This document shows positions 1 through 10,149 of a DNA stretch of 64,000 nucleotides, in pieces. The notes beneath the pieces are model-generated. The model did no database searches, was not told where the DNA came from, and was given only the letters and a program-made list of their open reading frames with translations. The translations under genes and the position numbers were made by a program. Source of the stretch: Bidens hawaiensis (lineage: Eukaryota; Streptophyta; Magnoliopsida; Asterales; Asteraceae); assembly GCA_021521415.1 (NCBI GenBank), contig JAIQDT010001655.1, positions 472,891 through 536,890 on the forward strand. The letters are read 5' to 3'. Within the stretch, counting starts at the first letter, position 1. The number at the start of each line of letters is the position of its first letter.

Positions 1-261
1 AAGAAATCATTTATCTCAGCTAACCCAACAATTTAGAACCCGACACTGAAGCCCCGGGATGCCGAATGAGCCGTTTGAATCTAGATCTAGCTTTATTCGG
101 GTGTTTAATCAACCAAAAACGAGCTCAAGGGCCACCTTAGCTTGGATTTGGACACCCGAAGCTACCTGGGTTATAAACAATCAAAATCCGGCCAACCATG
201 GTGACTAATGGCGGTTGACGGCGCCGGAATCGATGAATAACCCTAAAAACGCGTAGCAGAA

Positions 262-660
262 GGCTGGTCTGAACATATACAGGCGCATATGTATATACGG
301 GCGTATATGTATGTATGGTCGTATATGTATATATGGCGTATATGTATGTACCACCTGTATGTATGTATGTATGTATGTATGTATGTATGTATGTCGTGTA
401 TGTATGTATGTATCTATGTATGCATGCCGTATATGTATGTACAACGTGTATGTATGTATGCCGTGTATGTATATAGGATGTATATGTATGTATGCCGTGT
501 ATATATGCATGCTGTATATGTATATAGAACTTATATGTATGTATAACTTGTATGCCGTATATGTATGTTGGACGTATATGTATGTATAACGTGTATGTAC
601 GTATGCCGAATATGTATGCATGACGTATACGTATGTAAGCAAAGAATATGGACTTATACG
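262..660. repeat. GTAT/ATGT microsatellite-rich tract
   Basis: Runs of GTAT tetranucleotide, perfect around 355-393, alternate with CGTATATGTATGTA and CGTGTATGTATG variants spaced roughly 20-30 bp. Long open frames on both strands (Tyr/Ile/His-rich or Met/Tyr/Val-rich) are by-products of the repeat and are not genes. Confidence 0.9.
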
Positions 661-789
661 GTATATACGCTAAGAACATGGAACTAATTAATAATGAAAG
701 GTAATGTTTAAAAAGGGAAATGACCTAGAAAGAAAGACCGAACTTCAGTTTTTTAATGAGGTTTTTAGTAAAGACTTATTAACGAAAAT

Positions 790-868
790 AAGTCTTTGCC
801 CCTTGGACCCTGCTGGGGCTGCTGCCCCTAGACCCCGCTTCTAGGAGTGCTGCCTCCGGACCCCCGTA
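790..868. repeat. GC-rich inverted-repeat block of family-1 LTR
   Basis: Clustered CCCCTTGGACCCTGCTGGGG-type palindromes, with related blocks at 24262-24365, 31695-31805 and 33415-33503 in other family-1 LTRs. GC content is far above that of the flanks. Confidence 0.6.
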
Positions 869-1251
869 GCTAGGGGTTATACTAGTATAGAATTATGATA
901 TAGTCAGAGGTAGTAAATTAATACTTATAATTATTACACCGTTAGCCGTATACAGCTTAGGAGGGGTGTTACAGTTAATATGAGAAGCACAGGACACAGG
1001 TGAGTTTCTAGCCCCACTTCCTTGTTATGCTTTCGGGGCTGTGTGCATACTTGATGTGATTAGTTAATACACTTACCTTAAGTGGTAAGTGTATGATATG
1101 TGAATGTGTTATGAATGATGTATGAATGATATATGAATGTGGAATGAACGATATATGAATGATTTAGGAAATGTTAAGAGCTGTATGAAATTACATAAAT
1201 ATGAAAGTAATGAAATGAATGTATGATAGTACGGTTGAATGGAAAGAAGGG

Positions 1252-1376
1252 AACCGGACCCAAATAATATCCGAGGATGGAGGGCATCGGACCCTGATAA
1301 TATCCGATGATGGAGGGCACTGGACCCTTATAATATCCGAGGATGGAGGGCACCGGATCCTAAGAGTATCCGAGGT
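1252..1376 (+). repeat. About 33-bp minisatellite, 3-4 units
   Basis: Units follow the pattern CCGGACCC..ATAATATCCGAGGATGGAGGG. It is the reverse complement of the GATATTATTAGGGTC minisatellite in the minus-oriented family-1 LTRs at 2950-3195, 23565-23760 and 31015-31205, so it is an ancestral part of the LTR. Confidence 0.8.
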
Positions 1377-1550
1377 ATGTAGGGCGAAATGCTCTTTATA
1401 ATGAAGAATAGTTATGAATATATTGTGTATGTTAAAGAAAGAAAGTATGAAAAAATGAAAGTGTGTATATATGGAAGAATGATAAACATGTTAATTATGT
1501 AATACGACTCTGCCTACCAACCTTTCTTGGGTCTGGCCAAACCTGTTCTG

Positions 1551-2333
1551 CTATGCTAGGATAGCTTTGAGAGCATTGTTCTGGGCAACATCATTCTCAC
1601 TTAGCCAGTTGAGTGTGGCTTCTGCAGTAGTGATCTGTCTTGAGGATCCTATCGGGTTCATAGTACTGGAAGGTTGAACTTTCCAGCTATGTTTTGTCTT
1701 CTTGATAGGATCTTCGAATGAGGCCAGGGCTGGGAACCTCTTCTGGAGATCTGGGGATGAGGTGGATGGGATGGGTGTAATGACAAACATTCCTTTCTGC
1801 TTAGGAGGGACTTTGGGTGATGAAGGACTAGCTGGCTTTGGTGTTGATTGTGGTGGTGAGTTACAGTAAAGGACATAGTAGTCAAACTTGCCCGATGGTT
1901 CACCAAGAAGACCAACTGTTGGATCTCCTTCTTCATATCTCTTATTTAGAGACCTTTGGGATCCTTTCTTCTTCTTAGGCACATCTTCATCGTATTCAAC
2001 CCTGTCTGCTTCGTCTAAGCATGACTGGCAGTTGCACACGTCACACGGGAAATGTTCTATTGGGGCTGGAGTTGTCAAAGGCTGCATCATGTACATCGTA
2101 GAGAAGACGTTTCGTTTATCTTCTTTCTTGAAATTGAGTTCGACAAGACCATCCTGGTGTCGGACGAAGTCTGGAGCTGTCGTTGTCTGGACGGGAGCCT
2201 GATGGATCTGTTCGTAATTAGTTATCCATTTTTCTGGAAGGAGCTTGAGAAGCTTTTCTTTGGATAGCTGCTTAGGAACATATGTTACTGTAGGCTCGGA
2301 GTTGGAGTCGATGTTGATGAGCAACGCGTCACC
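1551..2333 (-). pseudogene. Endogenous pararetrovirus relic, distal part (ORF-y-like)
   Basis: An open minus-strand frame of about 260 codons resembles the region following the movement protein in endogenous caulimovirid-like polyproteins of plant genomes. It begins with a hydrophobic GDALLI-type segment, continues through a charged Lys/Leu/Trp region, a Cys-rich CDVCNCQSC stretch, a KKKKGS basic patch and a Pro/Ser-rich linker, and ends with a conserved segment containing SSRQITTAEATLNW. The frame stops at 1551 without zinc knuckle, protease or reverse transcriptase, so it is truncated. The methionine at 2357 lies inside the CACTA terminus and is not the true start; the coding sequence continues upstream of the transposon at 4758. 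Family assignment is by recognition only. It is an old genomic copy, not an active virus. Confidence 0.6.
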
Positions 2334-2949
2334 TAACACTACTAGAAAACAAGTCATTTTCCCACAAAACTTTTCTACAAATTTCCTACGACAAGTAGTT
2401 CCAACAGATTTCTAACAAAAAAAATAAGCTCCAACTTTGCTAAAACATTATCTAATAAACATTATGTTAAGTCAAAATAGTTTTTTGTAGGAAGTTTACA
2501 ACCACATGTTTTTGTAGCAATTTTGTAAGAAAAGTTGTTGGAAAACGGTTGAAAACGATTTTCAAGCATGTAAGGCCCCGTTACCGGTAGCCCTACTTTG
2601 GTGTCGGATTTACTCATAAACATAGTTCTAAATATCAGAGTTAATTAAAACTTTCGCGGAATAACATAAAACATCAACAGTCGTTACAAACATTCATAAT
2701 TTGTCTTTAAAACATAACTTAAAACATATCTTTTAGTTCAACATTAACAAGTAAAACTTCAGATGCCAGCTTCTTTATTCATCCGCCATGTGTCTCCCTT
2801 CAAGCCAGCTGCCTCATCCTACTCACCTGCGTGCATACTAAACGTCAGCTACGCTGAGTGAGTTCTAGTTAATAACATTACATACTTTACATACATACAT
2901 ACATTCTTCCATTCATACTTTCATAACTCAAGTTCTACTTTACTCTATT

Positions 2950-3195
2950 ATATTCTGTCTCGGATATTATTAGGGTTCGGTCTCTTTTTCTGACTTGGAT
3001 ATTATTAGGGTCCAGTCTCTTTTCTGCCTTGGATATTATTAGGGTCTAGTCCCTTTTTCTGCCTTGGATATTATTAGGGTCCAGTCCCTTTTCTGCGTTG
3101 GATATTATTAGGGTCCAGTCCCTTTTCTGCCTCGAGATTTTTAAAGGGCTCGGTCCCTTTTTCTGCCTTGGATATTATTAGGGTCCAGTCCCTCT
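2950..3195 (-). repeat. 33-bp LTR minisatellite, about 7 units
   Basis: Tandem GGATATTATTAGGGTCCAGT units separated by CCCTTTTTCTGCCTT spacers, homologous to the array at 1252-1376 and to those in the G4 LTRs. One unit near 3130 is degenerate. Confidence 0.85.
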
Positions 3196-3268
3196 TCTAC
3201 CTTTCTATCTCTTACATTTGTTCATAACATACATACATATCGTTCATAGTCCATACATAACATTATAA

Positions 3269-3423
3269 CTTGACAGTGCGTGCAATATCCGAAGATCGTT
3301 CACGTACCAACAAGCAATCATTCTTACCTTTCATAACATACATACATATCATTCATATTTCATACATAACATTATAACTTGGCAGTACGTGCAATATCCG
3401 AAGATCGTTCACGTACTGGCAAG
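3269..3423. repeat. Pair of conserved LTR hairpins
   Basis: Two inverted repeats at 3269-3314 and 3378-3423. The second has arms CTTGGCAGTACGTG and CACGTACTGGCAAG around an 18-nt loop CAATATCCGAAGATCGTT. Both arms contain ACGTG cores. Homologous pairs occur in three other family-1 LTRs. Confidence 0.8.
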
Positions 3424-3682
3424 CAATCATTCTTACCTTTCACATAATCACATAAGACATACACTTATCACTTAGGATAAATGTATTAACAATCACATCG
3501 AGTATGCACACAGCCCCGAAAACATAACACAGAAATGGGGCTAGAGACTCACCTGAATTCGGTTCCTTTCTCTGTTTATCGTGATTCCTCTCTTTAACTG
3601 TGCTCTGCTAACTGTATATAGGTTACACGTATCAATACTCGTCTAATCTTATCTAACGGTCTAGTACTAGTTTCCTTTTACT

Positions 3683-3926
3683 TGGTCGTTAAGCGAATTT
3701 AAACAGTTAAGCGAACTTATACATTTAAGCGAACTTAAACAGTTAAGCGAACTTAAGCATTTAAGCGAACTTAACTTAAGCGAACATATTAGGCGAAGTT
3801 CACAGCTTGGTGAACTTATAACTAGCGAAGTTAACAACGGGGCGAACTTATACTACCGAAGTTCATAGCTTGGCGAACTTCATGCGTGCGAACTTATCCT
3901 CGGGCGAACATATAGATAAGCGAAGT
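3683..3926. repeat. Degenerate AAGCGAACTTA array
   Basis: More than ten short units with core GCGAACTTA or its variants, spaced about 15-20 bp. It occupies the same LTR position as the AACGAACTGG/AACGAATT arrays of the G4 LTRs. Confidence 0.75.
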
Positions 3927-4757
3927 TATCAATAGTAGCGGCGGGTTTTGATTTTAACTTCATTAACACCCATGTTCAACCCGTAACCCTTAATGATGAT
4001 GTTAATCGGTCTCCCGAACATCCCCATGGCCGTTATTGAACAAGTTTCGGCCCGAAAACGCGTAAAGGTTGGACCTTTAAGTTAAAACGTTCAATACTAG
4101 TTTAAAGTTCTCTTTTAATCGAGCCGCACATGATTATGGGTTCATTAGTTTCGTTTTGTTATCAAGTTTACAACTTTACGTTCTATTTACACCCGATCTA
4201 ATTTCGTTCTAAGTTTCAAGGTTAAACGTTACTAAAAACGTAAACTTTAAGGTAAAAGACATACCTTAAATGCTCGTTTGGATCTCGTTTAACTTGGTTA
4301 TGAACTCTCAATGTTGTATATAGCTCATGTAATAACGATATAATCCCGACTAGCATTCGTTGGACTCGGATCTTGCTCCCTCTCTCGGCGTCCGTATGTG
4401 GTGAATGTGTGTTTTTGAGTGTGTAGAGATTTATGAAAGATGGAAATGATAGTTAGGGTTTTATGGTGGTTTAAGGGGTATTTATATCCCTCAAAGCCCA
4501 TGGACCTAAGGCCCATTCCCCTTAATCCATCTTAATTAATCCAAGTCCATGATCTTTATTAAAAACTTGCTAATATTATTTAACGCTCGACAAACTAACA
4601 AAATCTTTCTTTATTTAATATTATAATATTTCGGATGTTACAAAGCATGTGTTTTTCCAACGTAACTTTTTGTTGGAAAATTGTTAGAAACTGGATTTTC
4701 CAACAAATTTCTTACGAATTCAGTTGTAGAAAAAAATCTCTTTTTCTAGTAGTGTAA

Positions 4758-5463
4758 GTTGTCATTCCCAGGAACCATGATGTCCAAACAGTGGTTTTGG
4801 ACTCTGTACGCCATCTGATAGTGGAAGGTTTCTTGAAAGGTGTTAACCTGTTGGGCATCTCCGAACTGAATCTGGGCTTTTAAGGCGGTAAACAGTGATG
4901 GATCGTTGAGAGGCATGTTGATGTTCCGGTAGAAGGTGACAAACACTGTGTTGGCGTTCAACGTGGTTTGGATAGTACCAATACCTGCGTGTTGGTATTC
5001 TACAAACCTGGAATCGACTAGGGCGATCCGGGAGAACGCTGATAGACCTTTTATAACCTGGAAGGTCAGGGCTAACCATCTGCACCGAAGTGGATGTGGG
5101 TAAAGCCTTGTGCTTGACAGATCCTTGGAAGATCTGGGGGGGAAGGGATAGGGTTACTAGGTGTTTGGAGGTTGTGGCTGGAAGCTGGTATGAATCAAAC
5201 TTGGAGGTTTGAACATACTCCTTGACACCTGGGTTGGGGTTTGGACTAATTATTTTTTTTTACTTTTTAAAAAGAGAATTTTGGGGTTTAGAAAAGACAC
5301 TATAAGGATTAACTAAAGGCATACTAGTAAAAGGAATTTTATAATCGTCAGATAGATATGAGAATTCATACGGCTGATCGATCCTAGACGCCGACGACCG
5401 ACGACTAGACATGGAACGGGACAGACTGGACATAGAATGGGACAGACTCGACTCGTGGTTCAT
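4758..5463 (-). pseudogene. Endogenous pararetrovirus relic, movement-protein part
   Basis: This is the minus-strand upstream half of the same relic. It opens at 5463 with a Ser/Arg/Met-rich start (repeated SLSRSMSS-like units) and proceeds through at least two frame changes. Segments readable at 4843-5085 and 4746-4961 look like a caulimovirid movement protein core, with short landmarks FYRNINMPL and VQNHCLDIMVPG. The frame open at the CACTA insertion point is the same as that of the distal part, so the transposon rather than a mutation explains the main break; frameshifts farther upstream still make it a pseudogene. No reverse transcriptase, capsid or intergenic promoter is visible. Bounds inside the surrounding LTR are approximate (about 1525-5490). 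Confidence 0.55.
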
Positions 5464-5489
5464 ATCTGAGTTTTAACGTGACCTAACAC

Positions 5490-5848
5490 CCTCTGGGTAT
5501 GTATATGTGTATATAAAGTATGATATCTGATTAACTAGAACTCACTTAGCGTAGCTGACTTTTAGAATGCACACAAGTAAATAGGCTAAGGCAGCTAGCC
5601 TGAGTGAAGACACATGGAATTTGACTGAAGAGGCTGGCATCTTTGGAAGAATATTGTGATATTTGATATGACTTTTTATAATATGTTTAAAGACAAAGTT
5701 TGTTTATTATGGAAAGATTGAAATGATTATGTAATATATGGTTGAAGTTTTATATTCCGCGAAAAGTTTTAGTTAACTCTGATATTTAGAACTGTGTTTA
5801 TGAGTAAATCCAACACCAATGTAGGGCACCAGGACTTGGGGCCTTACA
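5490..5848 (+). mobile_element. Right end of G1 Gypsy 5' LTR
   Basis: Family-1 LTR end in plus orientation: CTGATTAACTAGAACTCAC, a TAGCGTAGCTGACTTTTAG block, and the terminus GGGGCCTTACA at 5848, followed two bases later by a tRNA-Met primer site. Confidence 0.8.
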
Positions 5849-5850
5849 AG

Positions 5851-5863
5851 TTGGTATCAGAGC
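5851..5863 (+). other. tRNA-Met primer binding site of G1
   Basis: TTGGTATCAGAGC lies directly downstream of the LTR terminus, complementary to the 3' end of plant initiator tRNA-Met. Confidence 0.9.
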
Positions 5864-6218
5864 ATAAGTTCGAGAGAAATAAGCATCCTACATGCTTAGA
5901 CTCGAACAGAGAATGAGACTTAAGTGAGAAAAAAAAGAAGATGCCAGTTCAAGAAAGCCATGGTCACTCAAGAAAGCTAAGTAAGGGTAAGGTACATGAT
6001 TAATTTCATGTATAATGTAAGAAAGTTAGCTTAATTACTAGAGATAGGATTACTTGATTGTTTGATTGATTGATTAATTGTTTAAATGTAGAACCTTGCA
6101 CAAGTGGACTCACAAAGGGAAATGTATGGGACACGAAGAGTAAAGTGATAAGCTAATCACAGTTGGCCACTGTTGTTACCTGTTAGCCTTACTATCCTTG
6201 TACTAAATAATTATGTGA

Positions 6219-7455
6219 GTGAGGAAGTTTGTGTTTCCATATAGAATACGAACGGCTGGAGCAAGAAAGTTTGTTGGTCAGGGAGGTCATACGGGATGTC
6301 GTGGTAGGTCTCGTATTGTCCGAGAACCTTCTGAAGAACTAGTTACTAACACGAGGGAGGAAGGAAGTGCAACTGTGCGAGATCAGAGCAACAATGAAGG
6401 GTATCAACTGGATCCTACTGTTCAAGCCGTCATTGCTCAAGATGTAGCTGCAGTAGTGAAGAATCTGCATCTTAATAAGTCTGCTAAAAGCCATGCAAGG
6501 ACAGCTGAGAGGACAGGGGAGAATGATAGTACGGGTGATAAGAATGAGAAAGGTGACACGACTGAGGTTAGGTTTGTGAAAGTTGGAGAGGGAAGGAGGG
6601 GTCGAGGTGGGTGTAACTACAAGTCGTTCAAAGGTTGCGACCCGCCGAAGCTGACTGGTTTAGGGAATGCAATCTCTACTCTCCAGTGGATAACCGCAAT
6701 GGATAGAGTTATCCGAATTAGCGAGTGTCGTCCTGACCAAGCAGTGGGTTATGCTACCCAGTTGTTTGGTGATGAGGCTATGTTCTTATGGGAAACTGTG
6801 GAGCAAAGAAAGACCAGAGAAGAGATTAAGGCCTTGAGGTGGGATGAATTGAATGAGTTGGTTAGGAAGTGTTTTTGTGCTTATGCCGAGGTTGAGATGG
6901 CTGAGATGAAGTTTCTAAATTTGAAGGCGGGGAAGATGACCCACCGCGAGTACACTGCTGAATTACCACATGTCGAGGTTGGTTCCTGACATGGTAAACA
7001 CTGAAGCCAAGCGAATCAAGTGCTACATCAGAGGACTGCAACAAAATGTTCGCACCTTATTCAAGGCTAGTAAACCTGTTACTTTCGACTCTGTTATTGA
7101 ACTAGCAGAGATGGGTTATGACGTTCTGGCTGTGGACGATGTGGTGGTGGAAGAGAAGAAAGAGAAGAAATGAGTTGTTTCTGCTAAACGACCCAATACT
7201 CAGTCATGAAACCCTAGGGATAATAAGCATAGAGTGTGGGAGAGAAGGACATGCAGGACATGTGGGAAGGTGCACGGTGGCGAGTGCAAGTGGGGTATTG
7301 GTTCTGATGTGTGCCACAAGTGTGGGAAAGCTCATGGTGGAGAATGAAGGCTTGGGAAAAATGCCTGTTATAAGTGTGGAAAGGTGGGACACTATGCTAA
7401 TGAATGCAATGCAAAGCCCGTGTGTTACAAATGTAATAAGACGGGCCATATGGCA
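6219..7455 (+). pseudogene. G1 Gypsy gag remnant with zinc knuckles
   Basis: This is a capsid/nucleocapsid precursor of a Ty3/Gypsy element, broken several times. A basic N-terminus (RTAGARKFVGQGG) aligns by eye with the MAGAKK start of the G4 gag, so the start ATG has become ACG. The retrotransposon gag domain spans 6600-6960, with landmarks YKSFKGCDPPKLTG and TLQWITAMDRVIR. A small deletion near 6962 shifts the frame to MSRLVPDMVNTEAKRIKCY (6970-7170), followed by a stop. Four cysteine modules follow in 7230-7455: two compact CX2CX3HX3C modules (the second broken by a stop) and two CX2CX4HX4C-type knuckles, the last cut off. The Athila-like element follows at 7475, so protease and pol are absent here. 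Confidence 0.85.
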
Positions 7456-7474
7456 ACAATCTTTGCGACCCTAT

Positions 7475-9223
7475 TGATATACATCTATTTATACATCTCG
7501 GATCCCTTGTAAAGTTTTGTTTATTTAATGTTTCGAGTTCGTTTTAGTTCGTGTTTTGGTTTATCATTTATTATTTTAGGTTTTGAGTCACGTTTATTAT
7601 ATGTCTACATGTTTTATATCTTTTGGTGTCTTGCATGTTAAACTTAATTCTTTCTATCATTTCATAATATGTTTGAGTTCGTTTTGCTCGTTAACGGTTA
7701 CGTGATTGCTTCACTAATGTTTAGTTATGTTTTCATATATATGGTGGCTTGGAGAAGCAAAGGAAGCAAGTTCTAGAAGTTTCTCATCATTACTTGGAGA
7801 TCAAGGGAGCTAATTATCAAGATTTGGCAAAGATTTAACAAGAATTAACAACAAAATCCGGAGGCCACCCCAAAGGGGCGCCGCGCCGCGATTAGGCAGA
7901 AGGCAATATGCCTTCGCGGGGCACCTAGGCCTTTCTGGTCAACCAACTTTGCAAGTCCAAGCCCATTCTCGCTTATATAAACATCTCTTTATAACCTAGC
8001 CGTTTCTAGACACTATTGGAACCGATTTTCCAAGGGTTTGTGAAGGTTTTGAGGCTAGGAATCAAGGAGGATCATCAAGCTTTCATCCGGGTGTCAAGGA
8101 TCAATCGCAAAGGGTTTTATCGCTCTAATTTTTGTTCCTTGTTCATTATTTATCATGTCTTGCCTCTTTGTTTTTAAGACTTGTTTAGTATTGTTTTTAA
8201 TAATGATGCTAGGCTAGACTTCATGTCTACCTAGGTTTGATGAACATGTTTAAGACTTGATTCTTGCTTTGGACTTATGCTTTGATTATGGTTTGTTATT
8301 TTAATAGTAAAAGACTTGATTTTTCTTTCATGATGCATATGAATGTTTATTATCTTGATTTATTGTTAAGTATAGCTTCACATAGATCTTATATCTCTTG
8401 ATTGTGTTTTTTAGATTTAGGGTTTATGTTTAATCATTACTTGGTGTTTTGATTATTGTGATTGAATGGGCCCATTAGATCATAGAAGCTAGTTGACAGT
8501 TGGTTAGGGTTTTGAAGGTTCTGCTAAATTCCAATAGCTATAAGGTGAGGAGTTGTTCATGTGTCTTGGTCAATTGCATGCTAGGATAGTAGTGACAATA
8601 TTCTTGCTTAGTGTGTTGATCCATGTTCATGATGTCATGTTAAGTTTATCAAGTTATCTAGGGTTTAGTGTTTCATAAGATTGCTTGCTTTAGATACTAT
8701 TAATTAACCCTATTTGATAACTTTGCGGAAATCAGTTCAACTGATTGCTTAATAATCTAATAATTGTTCTTTGGGATTTCATTTAATTCAGTCAAGGGTC
8801 CTTTAGGGTTTGTTAGATGAATACGTTTAGAAATCAGTTTCCATGATCATGTTATTTGTCCATTGCTTGATGATTGTTGATTCATGGGATTCTTACCTAG
8901 GTAGATTCCTTCTCTGATTGGTTTCGATTTTGTGTTTGATTGCTTGTTTTCTAGTTTATTTGTTTATTTGATTTCTTAGTTAAATCTTAGCTTAAAAATC
9001 CCCCTTTAAACATTAATAATAAATAGTCATGTCGTAAGTCGAGTCTAATTAGTTAATTAACGTAATTCATAGAGTCCTGTGGGTTCGATATTCCGGACTT
9101 ACTTAGCTTTAGTACAACTGAACGGTTCACTTGCCGGTGTTTTGTGTATTTGAGTCATAATTCTAGTTTTTTATTACTTGTTTAGTTTAGTTAATATTTT
9201 TATTGACTGTTTCTAGCACATCA
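7475..9223 (+). repeat. 5' LTR of Athila-like element
   Basis: Begins TGATATACATC and ends TAGCACATCA. It contains a GGCGCCGCGCCGCG patch near 7877, followed about 95 bp later by GCTTATATAAACATC (TATA-like, about 7970-7984), a plausible promoter for the element. Confidence 0.93.
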
Positions 9224-9277
9224 AGTTTTTGGAGCCCACCCACTATCACACACCATTGACCTAGCCTATGTCCCGTA

Positions 9278-10149
9278 TCCCGCTCGTCTAAAGAATCAAA
9301 AGTATACAAAAGATTACGGGAATTTCTTAATATATTTAGCCAATTGAATGTTAACCTCCCGTTCGTCGAAGTCCTTCAGCATATGCCTAAGTACGTCAAA
9401 TTTTTGAAAGACCTTCTTAAAAGAAAGGATAAGTTGGAGGAGTTGTCGCTGTGCCCCTAAATGTAGAGTGTTCTGCGGCAGTGCTTAATAAAGTTCCGGA
9501 GAAATTACCCGACCCTAGTGTTTTTACCATTCCATGCCTTTTTGGAAGTGATACGACATGTCAAGCATTAGCCGATCTAGTAGCTAGTATAAACCTCATG
9601 CCATATTCTTTATATGAAAAGCTAGACCTAGGAGAGCTAACCCCTACTCGTATGACGTTGTCTTTAGCCGATCGTTCCGTTAAGTATCCAAGGGGTGTCG
9701 TGGAGAATTTTCTCGTTAAGGTAGATAATTTGGTTTTCCCCGTAGATTTTGTTGTTTTAGATATGGAGGCCGACGAGAGAGTTCCTATTATTTTAGGCCG
9801 TCCATTCTTACGTACTGCTAGGGCGGTCATTGAGGTGTTTGAAGGTAAGATCACTCTTAGAGCCGGTGATGATAGTGCCACCTATTTAGATAAGTCCATG
9901 AGACATCCAAGTGGTCAAGACGGTCTCATTGATCCATGTCACCCAGTTTACTCAATAGAATCATTTAGCTCGGGCATGGGCCCTCGTCTTGACGATCCCC
10001 GTTCTGTAAGTTTAAGTGTGGGGAAGGAGCGAGCGGTTTCGAGTTCTCGGGAAATGGTGAAGTGTGTATGGTCGGATAGTGATTCGGTATCTTTAAGGGC
10101 ATTGGAGTTCTACCGAGGTGGAGGAAGCTCCACTCGGTCCGCCACGTGA
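9278..10149 (+). pseudogene. Athila-like gag C-terminus and aspartic protease
   Basis: The first frame (9278-9457) reads through YPARLKNQKYTKDYG and LPFVEVLQHMPKYVKFLKDL, the gag/protease junction typical of plant Athila/Tat elements. It meets a stop, and the product continues in another frame from 9451: VECSAAVLNKVPEKLPDPSV, then the retropepsin-like domain with ASINLMPYSL, LADRSVKYPRG and IILGRPFLRTARAVIEV, a full-length domain up to about residue 140. The active-site box, usually DLGAS in this lineage, reads DLVAS, so the Gly next to the catalytic Asp is replaced and the enzyme is probably inactive. A divergent tail ends at 10149. Family call is confident; functionality is unlikely. Confidence 0.85.

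Larger units (their letters stand above)
1..1515 (+). mobile_element. Left part of G1 Gypsy 5' LTR (interrupted)
   Basis: Family-1 LTR in plus orientation, cut by the window start and interrupted at about 1515 by the pararetroviral relic. It shares in order with the solo LTR at 32271-34525 a GC-rich block, the CAGGTGAGT motif near 990, a CCCCACTTCCTTGTTATG stretch, and the CTTAAGTGGTAAGTGTATG segment. The rest of the LTR resumes near 5490 and ends at 5848 next to a tRNA-Met primer site. The boundary with the relic is approximate. Confidence 0.65.
2579..4642 (-). mobile_element. Solo LTR of family-1 Gypsy element
   Basis: The plus strand starts TGTAAGGCCCCGTTACCGG and ends TCGGATGTTACA, giving a 2064-bp LTR in minus orientation. 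It is flanked by a perfect 5-bp duplication AAGCA (2574-2578 and 4643-4647). No internal region remains, so it arose by LTR-LTR recombination after insertion into the CACTA element. Confidence 0.9.
2337..4754. mobile_element. Non-autonomous CACTA (En/Spm) transposon
   Basis: Ends are CACTACTAGAAAA at 2337 and the inverted TTTTCTAGTAGTG at 4754, the classic plant CACTA terminus, with a 3-bp duplication TAA at 2334-2336 and 4755-4757. Subterminal regions (2340-2578 and 4648-4740) carry repeated short motifs such as TTTGTAGGAA and GTTGGAAAA in both orientations, as expected for transposase binding. Without the solo LTR the element is only about 350 bp, and no transposase is present. Confidence 0.9.

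Noticed and set aside
137..679. Overlapping Tyr/Ile/His-rich and Met/Tyr/Val-rich open frames on both strands
   Set aside because: They are translations of the GTAT microsatellite; no domain, and the frames stay open only because the repeat lacks stops.
2052..2357. Plus-strand frames and the Met at 2357 across the viral relic
   Set aside because: Plus-strand frames are shadows of the minus-strand relic; the Met lies in the CACTA terminal repeat.
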